Of a DNA stretch of 64,000 nucleotides, positions 1-9,124 are shown one piece after another (position 1 is the stretch's first letter; each line of letters starts with the position of its first letter). The notes beneath the pieces were generated by a model. The model was not told where the DNA came from. It was given only the letters and a program-made list of their open reading frames with translations, and ran no database searches. The DNA lies in NCBI GenBank assembly GCA_045538755.1, contig JAZQEC010000041.1:124001-188000 (forward strand). The letters are read 5' to 3'. This DNA is from UBA1738 sp045538755 (GTDB lineage: Bacteria > Bacillota > Clostridia > UBA1381). Position numbers and translations under genes: made by a program.

Positions 1-1
1 G

Positions 2-1255
2 AAGATCTGGAAAATCATAATTATTTTGATTGCAATACTCGTTTTTGTTGTAATGGGATTTGGTCTTTTTGATGATTCAGAAATTTTAGCGCCGATTGAA
101 GATGGAAAAATCAATGTTCTTTTGATGGGTGTAGACGAAGAGGGCTTGCGAACAGACGCAATAATGCTCATATCGTATGACGTAAATGAAGCAAAGGTTA
201 ATATGCTTTCAATACCAAGAGACACTAAACTCTATGTTTCAAACCGTAAGATGACACGCAAAATAAATGAAATTCACGGAATGGGCAGCAAGGTAAAAAG
301 CGGTGAGATTGTCGGAGCGACTGCAACTGCAGAGGCCGTAACACAACTTACCGGATTGCCTGTAAACTATTATGTTGAATTTTCTTTTTCTGCGATAGAC
401 CGCGTATTTGATATATTAGGGCCAGTAAAATTTGATGTTCCGGATGTTGAAGGCGGAGGCAGAGGAATGAATTACGATGATCCTACTCAGAATCTTCATA
501 TTCATTTAAAACCGGGACTTCAAAAACTTTCTGGAAATCAAGTTCAGCAATTTTTGCGATACAGAAAAAGCAATTCTGGAAGAGGAGATGGTTCTGACAC
601 AAGTCGTGTTGAACGTCAGCAGGCATTTTTAAAGGCAGTAGTTGATCAAAAGGTTAATGCTGGTATATTAGTGAAAGTTCCAAGTCTTTTTGCACAGCTT
701 TCAAAGGAAATTGAAACAAATATTACAGCAGGAGATATAACTAAGTATATACGTTATCTAACCAAACTCAGCAGTGAAAACATTAATTCTTACAGCCTTC
801 CGGGCGCTTCTAAAACTATAAGCGGTGGCTCTTACTATATATGTGATCTAGAGGCAACGGCAGTTTTGATGCGAGATGTCTTTGGAAGTGATAATGAAAT
901 AACCGATAAAGTAACAATTTCTGATGAACACTCACAAAAGGTTTTAAAAGCAGGAAATAAAAACAAAACAGCACCGACAAAAACTCCCGATGCAGAAACA
1001 GAAGCGTCGGTAAAAGGGACGGAAAAACCTGCGAATGAGGAAACAGTGACTCCGACTAACGAACCTGCTGTTACGAAAGCACCTACAAAAGCTCCTGTTG
1101 TAACCAAAGAACCAACCAATTCTCCGGCACCGACTAAAACGCCGAGTGCAAAACCTACAAAAACACCAGAAGCAAATTCATCTCAGTCGCCGGCGCCTGA
1201 AAAGACAAAGACGCCTCTTGAGGATTTAGATGAAAACTACGAGGTTATAGAGTGA
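2..1255 (+). CDS. LytR-CpsA-Psr (LCP) family cell-wall glycopolymer ligase, 5' partial
   Basis: LCP enzymes transfer lipid-linked glycopolymers (teichoic acid, capsule) to peptidoglycan on the outer membrane face. The frame is open from base 2 and the TTG at 26 lies inside the hydrophobic anchor, so the true start is upstream of the window. Counting from that TTG, the segment after the anchor has the family motifs RTDAIML (residues 42-48) and SIPRDT (62-67), then an Arg-rich stretch (QFLRYRKSNSGRGDGSD, about 176-192) expected to bind the phosphate groups. The last ~100 residues are a low-complexity Thr/Pro/Lys tail with repeated TK-PT motifs, probably a wall-spanning linker. Family assignment is firm; the glycopolymer substrate is unknown. 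Confidence 0.9.
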   Translation, partial: KIWKIIIILIAILVFVVMGFGLFDDSEILAPIEDGKINVLLMGVDEEGLRTDAIMLISYDVNEAKVNMLSIPRDTKLYVSNRKMTRKINEIHGMGSKVKSGEIVGATATAEAVTQLTGLPVNYYVEFSFSAIDRVFDILGPVKFDVPDVEGGGRGMNYDDPTQNLHIHLKPGLQKLSGNQVQQFLRYRKSNSGRGDGSDTSRVERQQAFLKAVVDQKVNAGILVKVPSLFAQLSKEIETNITAGDITKYIRYLTKLSSENINSYSLPGASKTISGGSYYICDLEATAVLMRDVFGSDNEITDKVTISDEHSQKVLKAGNKNKTAPTKTPDAETEASVKGTEKPANEETVTPTNEPAVTKAPTKAPVVTKEPTNSPAPTKTPSAKPTKTPEANSSQSPAPEKTKTPLEDLDENYEVIE

Positions 1256-1300
1256 GAATTGTATTGGTGAAAAAGAACTATACTAATTTTAAAAAAATGC

Positions 1301-1329
1301 TTGCATTTTTTTCTAAAATGTGATATACT
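1301..1329 (+). promoter_or_regulatory. Sigma-A promoter of the rimP-nusA-infB unit
   Basis: TTGCAT at 1301-1306 and TATACT at 1324-1329 with a 17-base spacer. It lies just downstream of the LCP gene and ahead of a hairpin leader and rimP, so it should drive the whole translation-factor unit. Confidence 0.8.
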
Positions 1330-1352
1330 AACTTTAGTGAATAGATTTTCTT

Positions 1353-1384
1353 CTAAAGAGTGGGTTGAAAAACCCACTCTTTAG
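1353..1384 (+). promoter_or_regulatory. Leader hairpin upstream of rimP (possible attenuator)
   Basis: A perfect 14-bp stem (1353-1366 with 1371-1384) closed by a GAAA tetraloop, followed by a short T run, sits about 20 bases after the predicted transcription start. It has the form of an intrinsic terminator inside the 5' leader. NusA is encoded in this unit and nusA operons are known to be autoregulated through leader termination, so an attenuator role is plausible but inferred. Confidence 0.6.
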
Positions 1385-1416
1385 TTTTAAATGTAAGTTT
1401 AAAGAGGTGATTGTTT

Positions 1417-1875
1417 TTGGCAAATAAAACCGAAATTTTAGCTCTTGAAATCGGCGACAAGGTTGCAGAAAAATTAGGAATGACAGTCGTTGATGCTGAG
1501 TTTAAAAAAGAGAACGGGAAACAGTTTTTGAGAATGTATATTGATAAGGACGGCGGAGTCGGAATTGATGATTGCGAGACCTTTTCAAGAGCATTTGGCG
1601 ATGAACTTGACGTTCTCGATCCGATAGAAAAGGAATATACCCTTGAGGTATCTTCACCGGGTGTGGAAAGAAAGCTTAAAACAGAACGTGAATTTCTGCA
1701 TTATATAGGAAGAGAAGTGGACGTAAAACTGTTTAAGGCATCAAATGGAAAAAAAGAATTTAACGGTATATTAAAAGCCTTTTCAGAAGGTATGGCTACT
1801 GTTGACTGCGGCGGAGAACCGCTTTTAATAAATGTAAAAGACGCAGCATTTATTAAGCTGCATTTTGAATTTTAG
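1417..1875 (+). CDS. rimP: Ribosome maturation factor RimP
   Basis: RimP (152 aa) assists 30S subunit maturation. Two TTG codons are in frame: 1411 touches the Shine-Dalgarno AGAGGTGA (1403-1410), while 1417 is 6 bases after it, so 1417 (MANKTEILALE) is chosen. The N-terminal alpha/beta domain includes VVDAEF and LRMYIDKDGGVGIDDC, the centre has the family signature YTLEVSSPGVERKL, and the C-terminal Sm-like domain ends near residue 150. Length is normal. It is followed 17 bases later by nusA, the usual order in bacteria. Confidence 0.95.
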   Translation: MANKTEILALEIGDKVAEKLGMTVVDAEFKKENGKQFLRMYIDKDGGVGIDDCETFSRAFGDELDVLDPIEKEYTLEVSSPGVERKLKTEREFLHYIGREVDVKLFKASNGKKEFNGILKAFSEGMATVDCGGEPLLINVKDAAFIKLHFEF

Positions 1876-1892
1876 AAAGGTTGGATAGAAAA

Positions 1893-2921
1893 ATGAATGA
1901 AGAACTAATAACAGCCCTTGCAGATTTGTGCAAGGAAAAAGGAATAGACAAGGATGTTATTTTAGACGCACTTGAAGCAGCACTTATTGCTGCATATAAA
2001 AGAAATTTCCTTTCAGCGCAAAATGTGTGTGTAGATCTTGACAGAGAAACAGGAAAAATTGCAGTTTATGCACAGAAGACAGTTGTAGAGGAAGTAAATG
2101 ATGCACAGCAGGAGATTTCTCTTGAAGATGCTAAAAAGATTAGCGGTACTTACGAACTTGAAGACGTGGTAAATATTGAGGTAACACCTGCAAACTTTGG
2201 AAGAATTGCAGCAATGACTGCAAAGCAGGTTGTAACACAAAGAATTCGTGAAGCAGAAAGAGGTATACTTTACAGCGAATACACAAGGAAGGAAAACGAA
2301 ATTGTTTCAGGTAAGATTGAAAGAATTGAACGCGGAAATGTGTATGTAGATATCGGTAAAGTTGAAGCTGTGATGCCGGCAAACGAACAGGTTCAGGATG
2401 AGTACTACGAAGTTGGAAGAATGATAAAATGCTATGTAAGCGAAGTCAGAAACGGAAGTAAGGGGACACAGATTATTCTGTCTCGCTCACATCCGGGGCT
2501 TGTTAAAAAACTTTTCTTTCAGGAAGTTCCTGAAATTCAGGATGGCTTGGTTGAAGTAATGTCAATTTCGCGTGAAGCGGGTTCAAGAACAAAGATTGCG
2601 GTTTACTCACAAGATCCTGATGTAGATGCTCAGGGAGCTTGCATCGGCCCTAAGGGCGTACGAGTTCAGGCAATCGGCGATGAACTTAACTATGAGAAAA
2701 TTGACATTGTAAAATGGAGTGAAGACCCTGTTGAATATATTTCAGCAGCACTAAGCCCTTCAAAAGTACTTACGGTTGATATAAATGAAGAGGAAAAGAG
2801 CGCAAAGGTAACAGTTCCTGAACATCAGCTTTCACTTGCTATTGGTAAATCAGGGCAAAATGTTCGCCTGGCAGCAAGACTTACGGGCTGGAAAATAGAT
2901 ATTTCTGCAGGTCAGGAATAA
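1893..2921 (+). CDS. nusA: Transcription termination/antitermination factor NusA
   Basis: NusA (342 aa) binds RNA polymerase and nascent RNA and modulates pausing, termination and antitermination. The order is an N-terminal polymerase-binding domain (about 1-125), an S1 domain (about 130-200, VSGKIERIERGNVYVDIGK), then two KH domains including IGPKGVRVQAI and AIGKSGQNVRLAARLTGW. No C-terminal acidic repeats are present, as usual for Firmicutes. The ATG at 1893 sits about 8 bases after AGAAAGG; an in-frame TTG at 1881 lies in that ribosome-binding site and is rejected. Confidence 0.96.
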   Translation: MNEELITALADLCKEKGIDKDVILDALEAALIAAYKRNFLSAQNVCVDLDRETGKIAVYAQKTVVEEVNDAQQEISLEDAKKISGTYELEDVVNIEVTPANFGRIAAMTAKQVVTQRIREAERGILYSEYTRKENEIVSGKIERIERGNVYVDIGKVEAVMPANEQVQDEYYEVGRMIKCYVSEVRNGSKGTQIILSRSHPGLVKKLFFQEVPEIQDGLVEVMSISREAGSRTKIAVYSQDPDVDAQGACIGPKGVRVQAIGDELNYEKIDIVKWSEDPVEYISAALSPSKVLTVDINEEEKSAKVTVPEHQLSLAIGKSGQNVRLAARLTGWKIDISAGQE

Positions 2922-2937
2922 TTTGAGGAGATTTTTG

Positions 2938-3192
2938 ATGCATACACCACTTAGAATGTGTGTTGCCTGTCGGCAGATGATGCCAAAGGGTGAGCTTATA
3001 AAGGTTGTTAAAACTGAAAATGGAGCAGCGATTGACGAAAACCAGAAAAAGTTTGGCAGGGGAGCATATATATGTAAAAATGCCAAATGCATTGAAAATG
3101 CAAGAAAACGTCGGGCGATTGCTAAACATTTTAAAATGGCGGTCGATGAAAAAATATATGATGAAATTTCGGAGGCGGCTAAAAATGAATAA
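2938..3192 (+). CDS. rnpM: YlxR/RnpM family RNA-binding protein
   Basis: A small (84 aa) DUF448 protein; the Bacillus homologue has been reported as a modulator of RNase P. It shows the family signature RMCVACRQMMPKGELI near the N terminus, then GRGAYICKNAKCIENARKRR, with basic RNA-binding residues and paired cysteines. The ATG at 2938 follows GAGGAG (2925-2930) by 7 bases; the TTG at 2923 is upstream of that site. The gene sits in its canonical place between nusA and the L7Ae-like gene, which it overlaps by 8 bases. Confidence 0.92.
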   Translation: MHTPLRMCVACRQMMPKGELIKVVKTENGAAIDENQKKFGRGAYICKNAKCIENARKRRAIAKHFKMAVDEKIYDEISEAAKNE

Positions 3193-3490
3193 AGCTTTGG
3201 GTATGCTTGGTCTTGCAAAACGTGCAGGTAAGGTCGTAACAGGCGAATTTCTGTGCGAAAAGGCTATAAAAAGCGGACAATCTTGTTTGATAATAATTGC
3301 GGCAGACATTTCCGAAAACAGCAGAAAAGCTATATGTGACGCTTGTAATTATTACGGTGTAGAATATATCGAATACGCATCAGCAGATGAGCTTGGAAAA
3401 ATTACAGGTTCAGAGCGCAGAGTTGTTGTTTCGGTAAATGATGAAAATTTTAAAAATGCAATTTTATCCAAAATAGAAAGGATTGATTAA
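3185..3490 (+). CDS. ylxQ: Ribosomal L7Ae/YlxQ-like kink-turn RNA-binding protein
   Basis: A 101-aa L7Ae/L30e/S12e-fold protein expected to bind kink-turn RNA at the ribosome or RNase P. The start MNKALGMLGLAKRAGKVVTG contains the classic GLAKRAGK motif; the rest (LIIIAADISENSRKAI, then a YYGVEYI strand) matches the family fold. The ATG at 3185 overlaps the end of rnpM, implying translational coupling. An upstream in-frame extension exists but runs through rnpM and is a shadow. infB begins 4 bases after the stop. Confidence 0.88.
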   Translation: MNKALGMLGLAKRAGKVVTGEFLCEKAIKSGQSCLIIIAADISENSRKAICDACNYYGVEYIEYASADELGKITGSERRVVVSVNDENFKNAILSKIERID

Positions 3491-3494
3491 TAAT

Positions 3495-5876
3495 ATGGCA
3501 GAAAACGGAATGAAAGTAAGTCAAATTGCAAAAGATTTGAAACTAACAAGTAAAGATATAGTAGAAAAGTTGGCAGCCTGTGGTATTGAAGTAAAAAGCA
3601 CTACCGTTTTGGATGAAAACCAGCTTGGTTTAGTTTTTGATATTTATACGGCACTATATGATGTAGGAGATGCTCCTATTGAAAAACCACCTGTTGAAGA
3701 AGAAAAAGTACAGGAGCCGGAAGTGGTTGAAGAAAAGAAGCCGGAAATCGCAGAAGAACCTAAAAAAGAAACAAAAACGGCTGAAAAAGCTACCGAAAAG
3801 CCGGTAGAACAGCCTAAAAAGAAGCAGAAAACAGCAGCTAAAAGCAGAAAAGCAGAAGAAACTGTTGTTGAGATACCGCAGGATAATGAAAAAGAATATG
3901 TTATTTCAGCAGACGATGCAAAAAAAGTTCGTTATGTAGATACAAGAACATCGACAGTTGAGCTTGACAAGGTTGAGGAAAGAGAACGTCTTTCAAATCT
4001 TGTCACCGATGATGACGTTTCAAAGCTTGAAAGCGGAAGAAATAAAAAACACGGTAAAAAGCAGCAGTCTGTAAAGGAAAAGGAAATAAAGCAGAAGGAA
4101 GCTCCTAAAAAGAAGGAAAAGGAAATTCCAACTGAAATTGAAATACCTGAATTTATTACAGTAGGAGACCTTGCATCAAAACTCGGAAAGGGTGCAGCAG
4201 AAGTTGTTAAAAAACTTATGATGCTGGGTGTAATGGCTACGATTACACAGTCTATCGACTTTGAAACAGCTGCACTTATAGCAGCAGATTTTGGTGTTGA
4301 GGCAAAGCAGGAAATAGTTTTGACAAAAGAGGATATACTATTTGCTGAGGAAGAGGATAAGCCTGAAGATTTAGTTCCACGTCCTCCTGTTGTAGTTGTA
4401 ATGGGACACGTAGACCATGGTAAAACATCTCTTTTGGATGCAATCAGAGACACATCGGTTACTGACACAGAAGCTGGTGGTATTACACAGCATATCGGTG
4501 CTTATAGTGTAACCTTAAACGACAGAGTAATAACATTCCTTGATACTCCGGGACACGAAGCGTTTACAACAATGCGTGCTCGTGGTGCACAGGTTACAGA
4601 CGTTGCAATTTTAGTTGTAGCCGCAGATGACGGTATTATGCCGCAGACTATTGAAGCTATTAACCACGCAAAGGCAGCTGGAGTTACAATCGTTGTTGCA
4701 ATAAACAAAATTGATAAAGAAGGTGCAAACCCTGAACGTGTTAAGCAGATGCTTGTTGAACACGAGCTTGTTCCGGAAGAATGGGGCGGCGACACTGTTT
4801 GCGTTGAGATTTCTGCTAAAAAGAGAATTAATATAGATGGCCTTTTGGAAATGGTACTTTTAATTGCTGATATGAAGGAACTTAAAGCTAATCCAAATAA
4901 GGCTGCAAAGGGAACAGTTATTGAATCTCGTGTAGATAAAGGCAGGGGCCCTGTTGCAACTGTTTTAGTTCATGAAGGTACTTTAAATGTCGGAGATATA
5001 GTTATTGCCGGTACAGCTGTCGGTCACGTTAGAGCGATGGTTAACGATAAGGGTAGACGAATGAAAACTGCAGGTCCTTCAACTCCTGTTGAAATTCAGG
5101 GACTTTCAGAAGCTCCTATGGGCGGCGAACACCTGATGGCAGTAAAAGATGAAAAGCTGGCAAAAGACGTTGCAGAATCAAGAAAACAGGCTGAAAAAGA
5201 AAATAGATTTAACCAGACTGTTAAAGTTTCTCTTGATAATCTGTTTGACCAGATTGACGAGGGAAATATGAAAGAACTAAATATTATTATTAAGGCAGAC
5301 GTTCAGGGTTCTGTTGAAGCTGTTCGTCAGTCACTTGAAAAACTGTCAAATGAAGAAGTGCGTGTTCGTGCAATTCACGGCGGTGTAGGTGCAATCAACG
5401 AATCAGACGTAATGCTTGCAAATGCTTCAAATGCAATAATTGTCGGATTTAACGTACGCCCAGACTCAGGTGCTCTTGCAGCTGCTAAAACACAGGAAGT
5501 AGATATCCGTCTTTACCGTGTAATCTATCAGGCTATTGAAGAGATTGAAGCTGCTATGAAGGGCATGCTTGATCCTAAATTCAAAGAGGTTGTTACAGGA
5601 CACGTTGAAATTCGTCAAACATTCAAGGTTTCAGGTGTCGGAACAATCGCAGGTGCTTATGTTACAGACGGTAAGGTTTCGCGTAGTGCAGAAATCAGGC
5701 TTGTACGTGACGGCATCGTTCTTCATGAAGGAAAAATCGGAAGCCTTAAAAGATTTAAAGATGATGCAAAGGAAGTTTCGGAAGGTTTTGAGTGCGGTAT
5801 AAGCATTGAAAATTATAACGATATTAAAGAAGGCGACATTATGGAATGCTTCGTTATGGAGGAAATTGAAAGATAA
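3495..5876 (+). CDS. infB: Translation initiation factor IF-2
   Basis: IF-2 (793 aa) is the GTPase that places initiator fMet-tRNA and promotes subunit joining. Order: N-terminal IF2_N subdomain (KVSQIAKDLKLTSKDIVEKL), a long Lys/Glu-rich linker (about residues 60-215), a second IF2_N-like region (about 220-275), then the G domain from about residue 300 with GHVDHGKT, DTPGHEAFT and NKID, followed by domains II-IV. The ATG at 3495 is preceded by AGAAAGGA; the TTG at 3483 overlaps the ylxQ end and is less likely. Complete and normal. Confidence 0.97.
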   Translation: MAENGMKVSQIAKDLKLTSKDIVEKLAACGIEVKSTTVLDENQLGLVFDIYTALYDVGDAPIEKPPVEEEKVQEPEVVEEKKPEIAEEPKKETKTAEKATEKPVEQPKKKQKTAAKSRKAEETVVEIPQDNEKEYVISADDAKKVRYVDTRTSTVELDKVEERERLSNLVTDDDVSKLESGRNKKHGKKQQSVKEKEIKQKEAPKKKEKEIPTEIEIPEFITVGDLASKLGKGAAEVVKKLMMLGVMATITQSIDFETAALIAADFGVEAKQEIVLTKEDILFAEEEDKPEDLVPRPPVVVVMGHVDHGKTSLLDAIRDTSVTDTEAGGITQHIGAYSVTLNDRVITFLDTPGHEAFTTMRARGAQVTDVAILVVAADDGIMPQTIEAINHAKAAGVTIVVAINKIDKEGANPERVKQMLVEHELVPEEWGGDTVCVEISAKKRINIDGLLEMVLLIADMKELKANPNKAAKGTVIESRVDKGRGPVATVLVHEGTLNVGDIVIAGTAVGHVRAMVNDKGRRMKTAGPSTPVEIQGLSEAPMGGEHLMAVKDEKLAKDVAESRKQAEKENRFNQTVKVSLDNLFDQIDEGNMKELNIIIKADVQGSVEAVRQSLEKLSNEEVRVRAIHGGVGAINESDVMLANASNAIIVGFNVRPDSGALAAAKTQEVDIRLYRVIYQAIEEIEAAMKGMLDPKFKEVVTGHVEIRQTFKVSGVGTIAGAYVTDGKVSRSAEIRLVRDGIVLHEGKIGSLKRFKDDAKEVSEGFECGISIENYNDIKEGDIMECFVMEEIER

Positions 5877-5906
5877 TGTCAAAAACCCTTGAAAGGAAGG
5901 GATATA

Positions 5907-6263
5907 ATGGCAAATAACAGAATAAATAAAATAAATGAAGAAGTATTAAGAGAGCTTGCATCGGTGATACGAGAGCTTAAAGATTCACGTATCCCGATGA
6001 TGACAAGTGTAGTAGCAGTTCACGTTACGAACGATTTAAGCTATGCTAAATGCTATATAAGTGTTATGGGCGATGAAGAAACGCAGAAGAATGCAATTTT
6101 AGGATTAAAGTCTGCTGCCGGATTTATAAGACGTGAAATGGGCAGAAGAATAGACCTGCGCCACACGCCTGAATTTCAATTTGAACTTGACCACTCTATT
6201 GAGCACGGTGCATATATAAATCAGATGCTCAGCGATTTAGGAAAAGGTAAAAGTGATGAATAG
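5907..6263 (+). CDS. rbfA: 30S ribosome-binding factor RbfA
   Basis: RbfA (118 aa) is a KH-fold cold-shock assembly factor acting on the 5' end of 16S rRNA. It shows INEEVLRELASVIRELKDSRI, then VAVHVTNDLSYAKCYISVMG and GFIRREMGRRIDLRHTPEF, all family hallmarks. The ATG at 5907 lies 6 bases after AAGGAAGG; the TTG at 5889 precedes that site. It follows infB at 30 bases and overlaps nrnA by 8 bases. Confidence 0.95.
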   Translation: MANNRINKINEEVLRELASVIRELKDSRIPMMTSVVAVHVTNDLSYAKCYISVMGDEETQKNAILGLKSAAGFIRREMGRRIDLRHTPEFQFELDHSIEHGAYINQMLSDLGKGKSDE

Positions 6264-7209
6264 CGTTATTGATTTGATAAAAAAAGCTGATACTATTGCA
6301 ATTTTGGGGCATGACAGTGAAGATGCAGATGCTGTGGGTAGCTGTTATGCTGCAAAGCTTGCATTTCTTGATATGGGAAAAAAGGCAGAATGCTATTTTT
6401 CTGATATTCCTGAAATGCGTTTGGATTTTTTGGGAAAAAGCTTTTTGCTGTACGATGAAAATAGTATTCCGAAGGTAGACCTGTGTCTTTGTCTTGATAC
6501 AGCAGATTTAACGAGAATTGGAAAGCGAAAAGCTATTTTTGATTTAGCAAAAATGACAGCCTGTATTGACCACCACCAAACAAATGTTGGCTTTGCAGAT
6601 GCTAATTATATTGATGCCAAAGCTCCTGCAACCGGTGAAATAGTGTATGAGCTGCTTTGCAAAATGGGAGTTTTGGTTACAAAGGAAATTGCAAGAAATC
6701 TCTATGCGGCAATAAGCTCTGATACAGGCAGCTTTAAATATTCCAATGTACGTCCGAAAACGATGGAAATAGTATCCGAGCTTTTAAAACTCCAAATAAA
6801 TCATGCAGAAATTGCAAGAAACCTCTTTGATAAAGAGCCTTTGTCTTTAATCAAATTCAAAGGCGAGATAATGAACAATATTGAGCAGCATTTATGCGGC
6901 AAACTTAATGTTGTTATAGCATCAAAGGAACTCTTTTCTAAGTATGATGTAAAAGAAAAAGACTCGGGCGACATAGTAAATATCGCACGAGGTGTAGATG
7001 GCTGTGAAGTAGCTGTTTCTGTGCGTGAAACTGATGAAAAAATAAAAATCAGCTTCCGTTCTAACGGAAAGTACAACGTTGCTGAAATTGCAGCACGTTT
7101 TGGCGGTGGCGGACACGCAATGGCGGCAGGTGCAAGTCAAAGAGGAAAATCGCTTTTGGAAGTAAAAAATGAAGTCATCAAAGTATGTGAGGAATTTATT
7201 AATGGTTGA
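6256..7209 (+). CDS. nrnA: DHH/DHHA1 phosphoesterase, NrnA-like
   Basis: A 317-aa DHH-family phosphoesterase of the NrnA type, which degrades nanoRNAs and in some species pAp or cyclic-dinucleotide products. The N-terminal metal site reads GHDSEDADAVGS (the usual form has NPDGD), followed by LDTAD and the DHH motif CIDHHQTN; the C-terminal DHHA1 domain ends with ARFGGGGHAMAAGA. The ATG at 6256 overlaps the rbfA stop; a GTG immediately before it is also possible. Location downstream of rbfA is standard in Firmicutes, where truB often follows; truB is absent here. Confidence 0.9.
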   Translation: MNSVIDLIKKADTIAILGHDSEDADAVGSCYAAKLAFLDMGKKAECYFSDIPEMRLDFLGKSFLLYDENSIPKVDLCLCLDTADLTRIGKRKAIFDLAKMTACIDHHQTNVGFADANYIDAKAPATGEIVYELLCKMGVLVTKEIARNLYAAISSDTGSFKYSNVRPKTMEIVSELLKLQINHAEIARNLFDKEPLSLIKFKGEIMNNIEQHLCGKLNVVIASKELFSKYDVKEKDSGDIVNIARGVDGCEVAVSVRETDEKIKISFRSNGKYNVAEIAARFGGGGHAMAAGASQRGKSLLEVKNEVIKVCEEFING

Positions 7210-7861
7210 ATATGATAAGGATGCTATCGTTTATCCGTATATAACGTCATACATACGTGGCGAAATACCCGAACGAGTCGGAATTCTCAAAGAGCTTGAA
7301 GAATATGCCGAAAAAAATTCCGTTCCGATAGTTCAGCCTGAAACGGCAAAACTTTTAGAGACACTTATGTGTTTAAAAAGACCTGTAAGGATTTTAGAAG
7401 TTGGCTGTGCAATAGGGTATTCGGCCATATTAATGGCACAGTACCTCAATGAAGACGGAAGTATTACAACTCTTGAATGGGATGCAGATATGGCGGAAGT
7501 TGCCCGAAACAATATCGAAAGAGCAGGACTGTCTGAAAAAATCACAGTAATATGTAATGACGCAAAGGAAGTATTACCAACCCTTACAGGTGAGTATGAT
7601 GTTATTTTCTTAGACGGGCCTAAGGCACATTATATTTATATGCTAAATGACTGTATCAGGCTTTTGAAAAAGGGCGGTATGCTTATATCCGACAATATTC
7701 TTTATAAAGGTATGATTGCGGATGACGAGCACGTTATAAGAAGAAAAATAACTATTGTGAAGCGGTTAAGACGCTTCATTTCAGCACAAATGCAGCGCAA
7801 GGAACTTGAAACGGTAATTTTACCGCTCGGCGACGGCGTTACAGTGGCTATAAAAAAATAA
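7202..7861 (+). CDS. trmR: tRNA 5-hydroxyuridine methyltransferase TrmR (O-methyltransferase family)
   Basis: A 219-aa class I SAM methyltransferase. RILEVGCAIGYSAILMAQY is the SAM-binding loop (motif I) and VIFLDGPKAHY carries the acidic metal-binding residues of the catechol-type O-methyltransferase family. In Bacillus the YrrM homologue methylates 5-hydroxyuridine-34 of tRNA to 5-methoxyuridine. The neighbouring U32 peptidase-like gene is the hydroxylase of that pathway, which supports this specific call. ATG 7202 overlaps the nrnA stop and follows GTGAGGAA; the longer frame from 7169 is inside nrnA. Confidence 0.85.
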   Translation: MVEYDKDAIVYPYITSYIRGEIPERVGILKELEEYAEKNSVPIVQPETAKLLETLMCLKRPVRILEVGCAIGYSAILMAQYLNEDGSITTLEWDADMAEVARNNIERAGLSEKITVICNDAKEVLPTLTGEYDVIFLDGPKAHYIYMLNDCIRLLKKGGMLISDNILYKGMIADDEHVIRRKITIVKRLRRFISAQMQRKELETVILPLGDGVTVAIKK

Positions 7862-7879
7862 TAAGAAAGGAAGATGCAC

Positions 7880-9124
7880 ATGAACAGACCTGAACTTTTA
7901 GCACCGGGCGGAAGCCTTGAAAAATTGAAGGTTGCAATACTTTACGGTGCAGATGCAGTTTATGTAGGCGGTGAAGCATTCAGTCTTCGTGTTGCCGCAG
8001 AAAATTTTTCCTTTGAAGAAATGAAAGAGGGACTCCAGTTTGCTCACGAAAGAGGCAAAAAAGTCTATCTTACGGCGAATATTTTGCCGCACAATAAGGA
8101 TATCAAAGAATTTGAAGAATATATAAAGAAAATAGCTCCGCTGGGATTTGATGCAGTGTTGGTTGCAGATCCGGGAATGGTTGAGATTATAAAGGAAAAT
8201 GCACCTGATTTGCCAATACATATCAGCACGCAGGCGAATAATGTTAATTATAAAAGTGCAGAGTTTTGGTATAGACAAGGTGCAAAAAGAGTAGTTTTAG
8301 CACGTGAAATGAGTATGGCAGAGATTCGTGAAATCCGTGAAAACACACCCAAAGAGCTTGAGCTTGAAGCATTTGTCCATGGTGCTATGTGCGTTTCTTA
8401 TTCAGGAAGGTGCCTTCTGTCGAATTATCTTACATCACGTGATGCTAATCAAGGCGCCTGTGCGCATCCTTGCAGATGGAACTACACTCTTATGGAAGAA
8501 ACACGTCCGGGAGAATATATGCCGGTTTTTGAAAATGAACGTGGTACATTTATCTTTAATTCTAAGGATTTGTGTATGATTGAGCATATTCCGGAAATTG
8601 TGGAAAGCGGAATAACAAGCCTTAAACTTGAAGGAAGAGTTAAAACCTCATATTATGTTGCGACGGTGGTTAAAGCATACCGTGAGGAAATTGACAGATA
8701 CTTAGAAGATCCTGAAAATTATAAATTTGATAGGTCGCAGCTTGATGAACTTCGAAAAGTAAGTCACAGACCGTATTCTACGGGATTTTATTTTGGAAAG
8801 CCTGACGAAAACAGTCAGGTTTATACATCGAGCTCATATATACGTGATTATGACTTAATAGGAATTGTTACAGATTACGATGAAGAAACAAAAATAGCTA
8901 CCGTTTCGCAGCGAAATAGATTTTTTGTGGGCGACGAAATCGAAGTAATGCAGCCGCAAAAGCCGTTTTTTAAGCAGAAAATCACTTATATGGAAAATGA
9001 AAAGGGTGAATCTATTGATGTTGCACCCCATGCTGCGATGACTCTTAAAATACCACTTGACGAACCGGTGGTAAAAGATGCGATACTAAGGAAAATGCGT
9101 GAAGGAGAAAGGAAAAATGGCTGA
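7880..9124 (+). CDS. trhP: Peptidase U32 family tRNA hydroxylation protein TrhP
   Basis: A 414-aa U32 family protein. It opens RPELLAPGGSLEKLKVAILY, has GADAVYVGG, a conserved histidine segment (VHGAMCVSYSGRCLLSNYL) and a Cys set (ACAHPCRW, then a later Cys near KDLC) typical of this family. TrhP proteins form 5-hydroxyuridine at tRNA position 34 using prephenate and an iron-sulfur centre. With trmR 18 bases upstream the pair would make ho5U and then mo5U. The ATG at 7880 is 7 bases from AAGGAAG; the ATG at 7874 touches it. Confidence 0.87.
   Translation: MNRPELLAPGGSLEKLKVAILYGADAVYVGGEAFSLRVAAENFSFEEMKEGLQFAHERGKKVYLTANILPHNKDIKEFEEYIKKIAPLGFDAVLVADPGMVEIIKENAPDLPIHISTQANNVNYKSAEFWYRQGAKRVVLAREMSMAEIREIRENTPKELELEAFVHGAMCVSYSGRCLLSNYLTSRDANQGACAHPCRWNYTLMEETRPGEYMPVFENERGTFIFNSKDLCMIEHIPEIVESGITSLKLEGRVKTSYYVATVVKAYREEIDRYLEDPENYKFDRSQLDELRKVSHRPYSTGFYFGKPDENSQVYTSSSYIRDYDLIGIVTDYDEETKIATVSQRNRFFVGDEIEVMQPQKPFFKQKITYMENEKGESIDVAPHAAMTLKIPLDEPVVKDAILRKMREGERKNG

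Noticed and set aside
835..1119. 94-codon minus frame opposite the LCP tail
   Set aside because: Mirror of the Thr/Pro/Lys-rich coding repeats; no start signals.
3932..4468. 178-codon minus frame opposite infB
   Set aside because: Antisense shadow of the highly biased IF-2 linker and G-domain codons.
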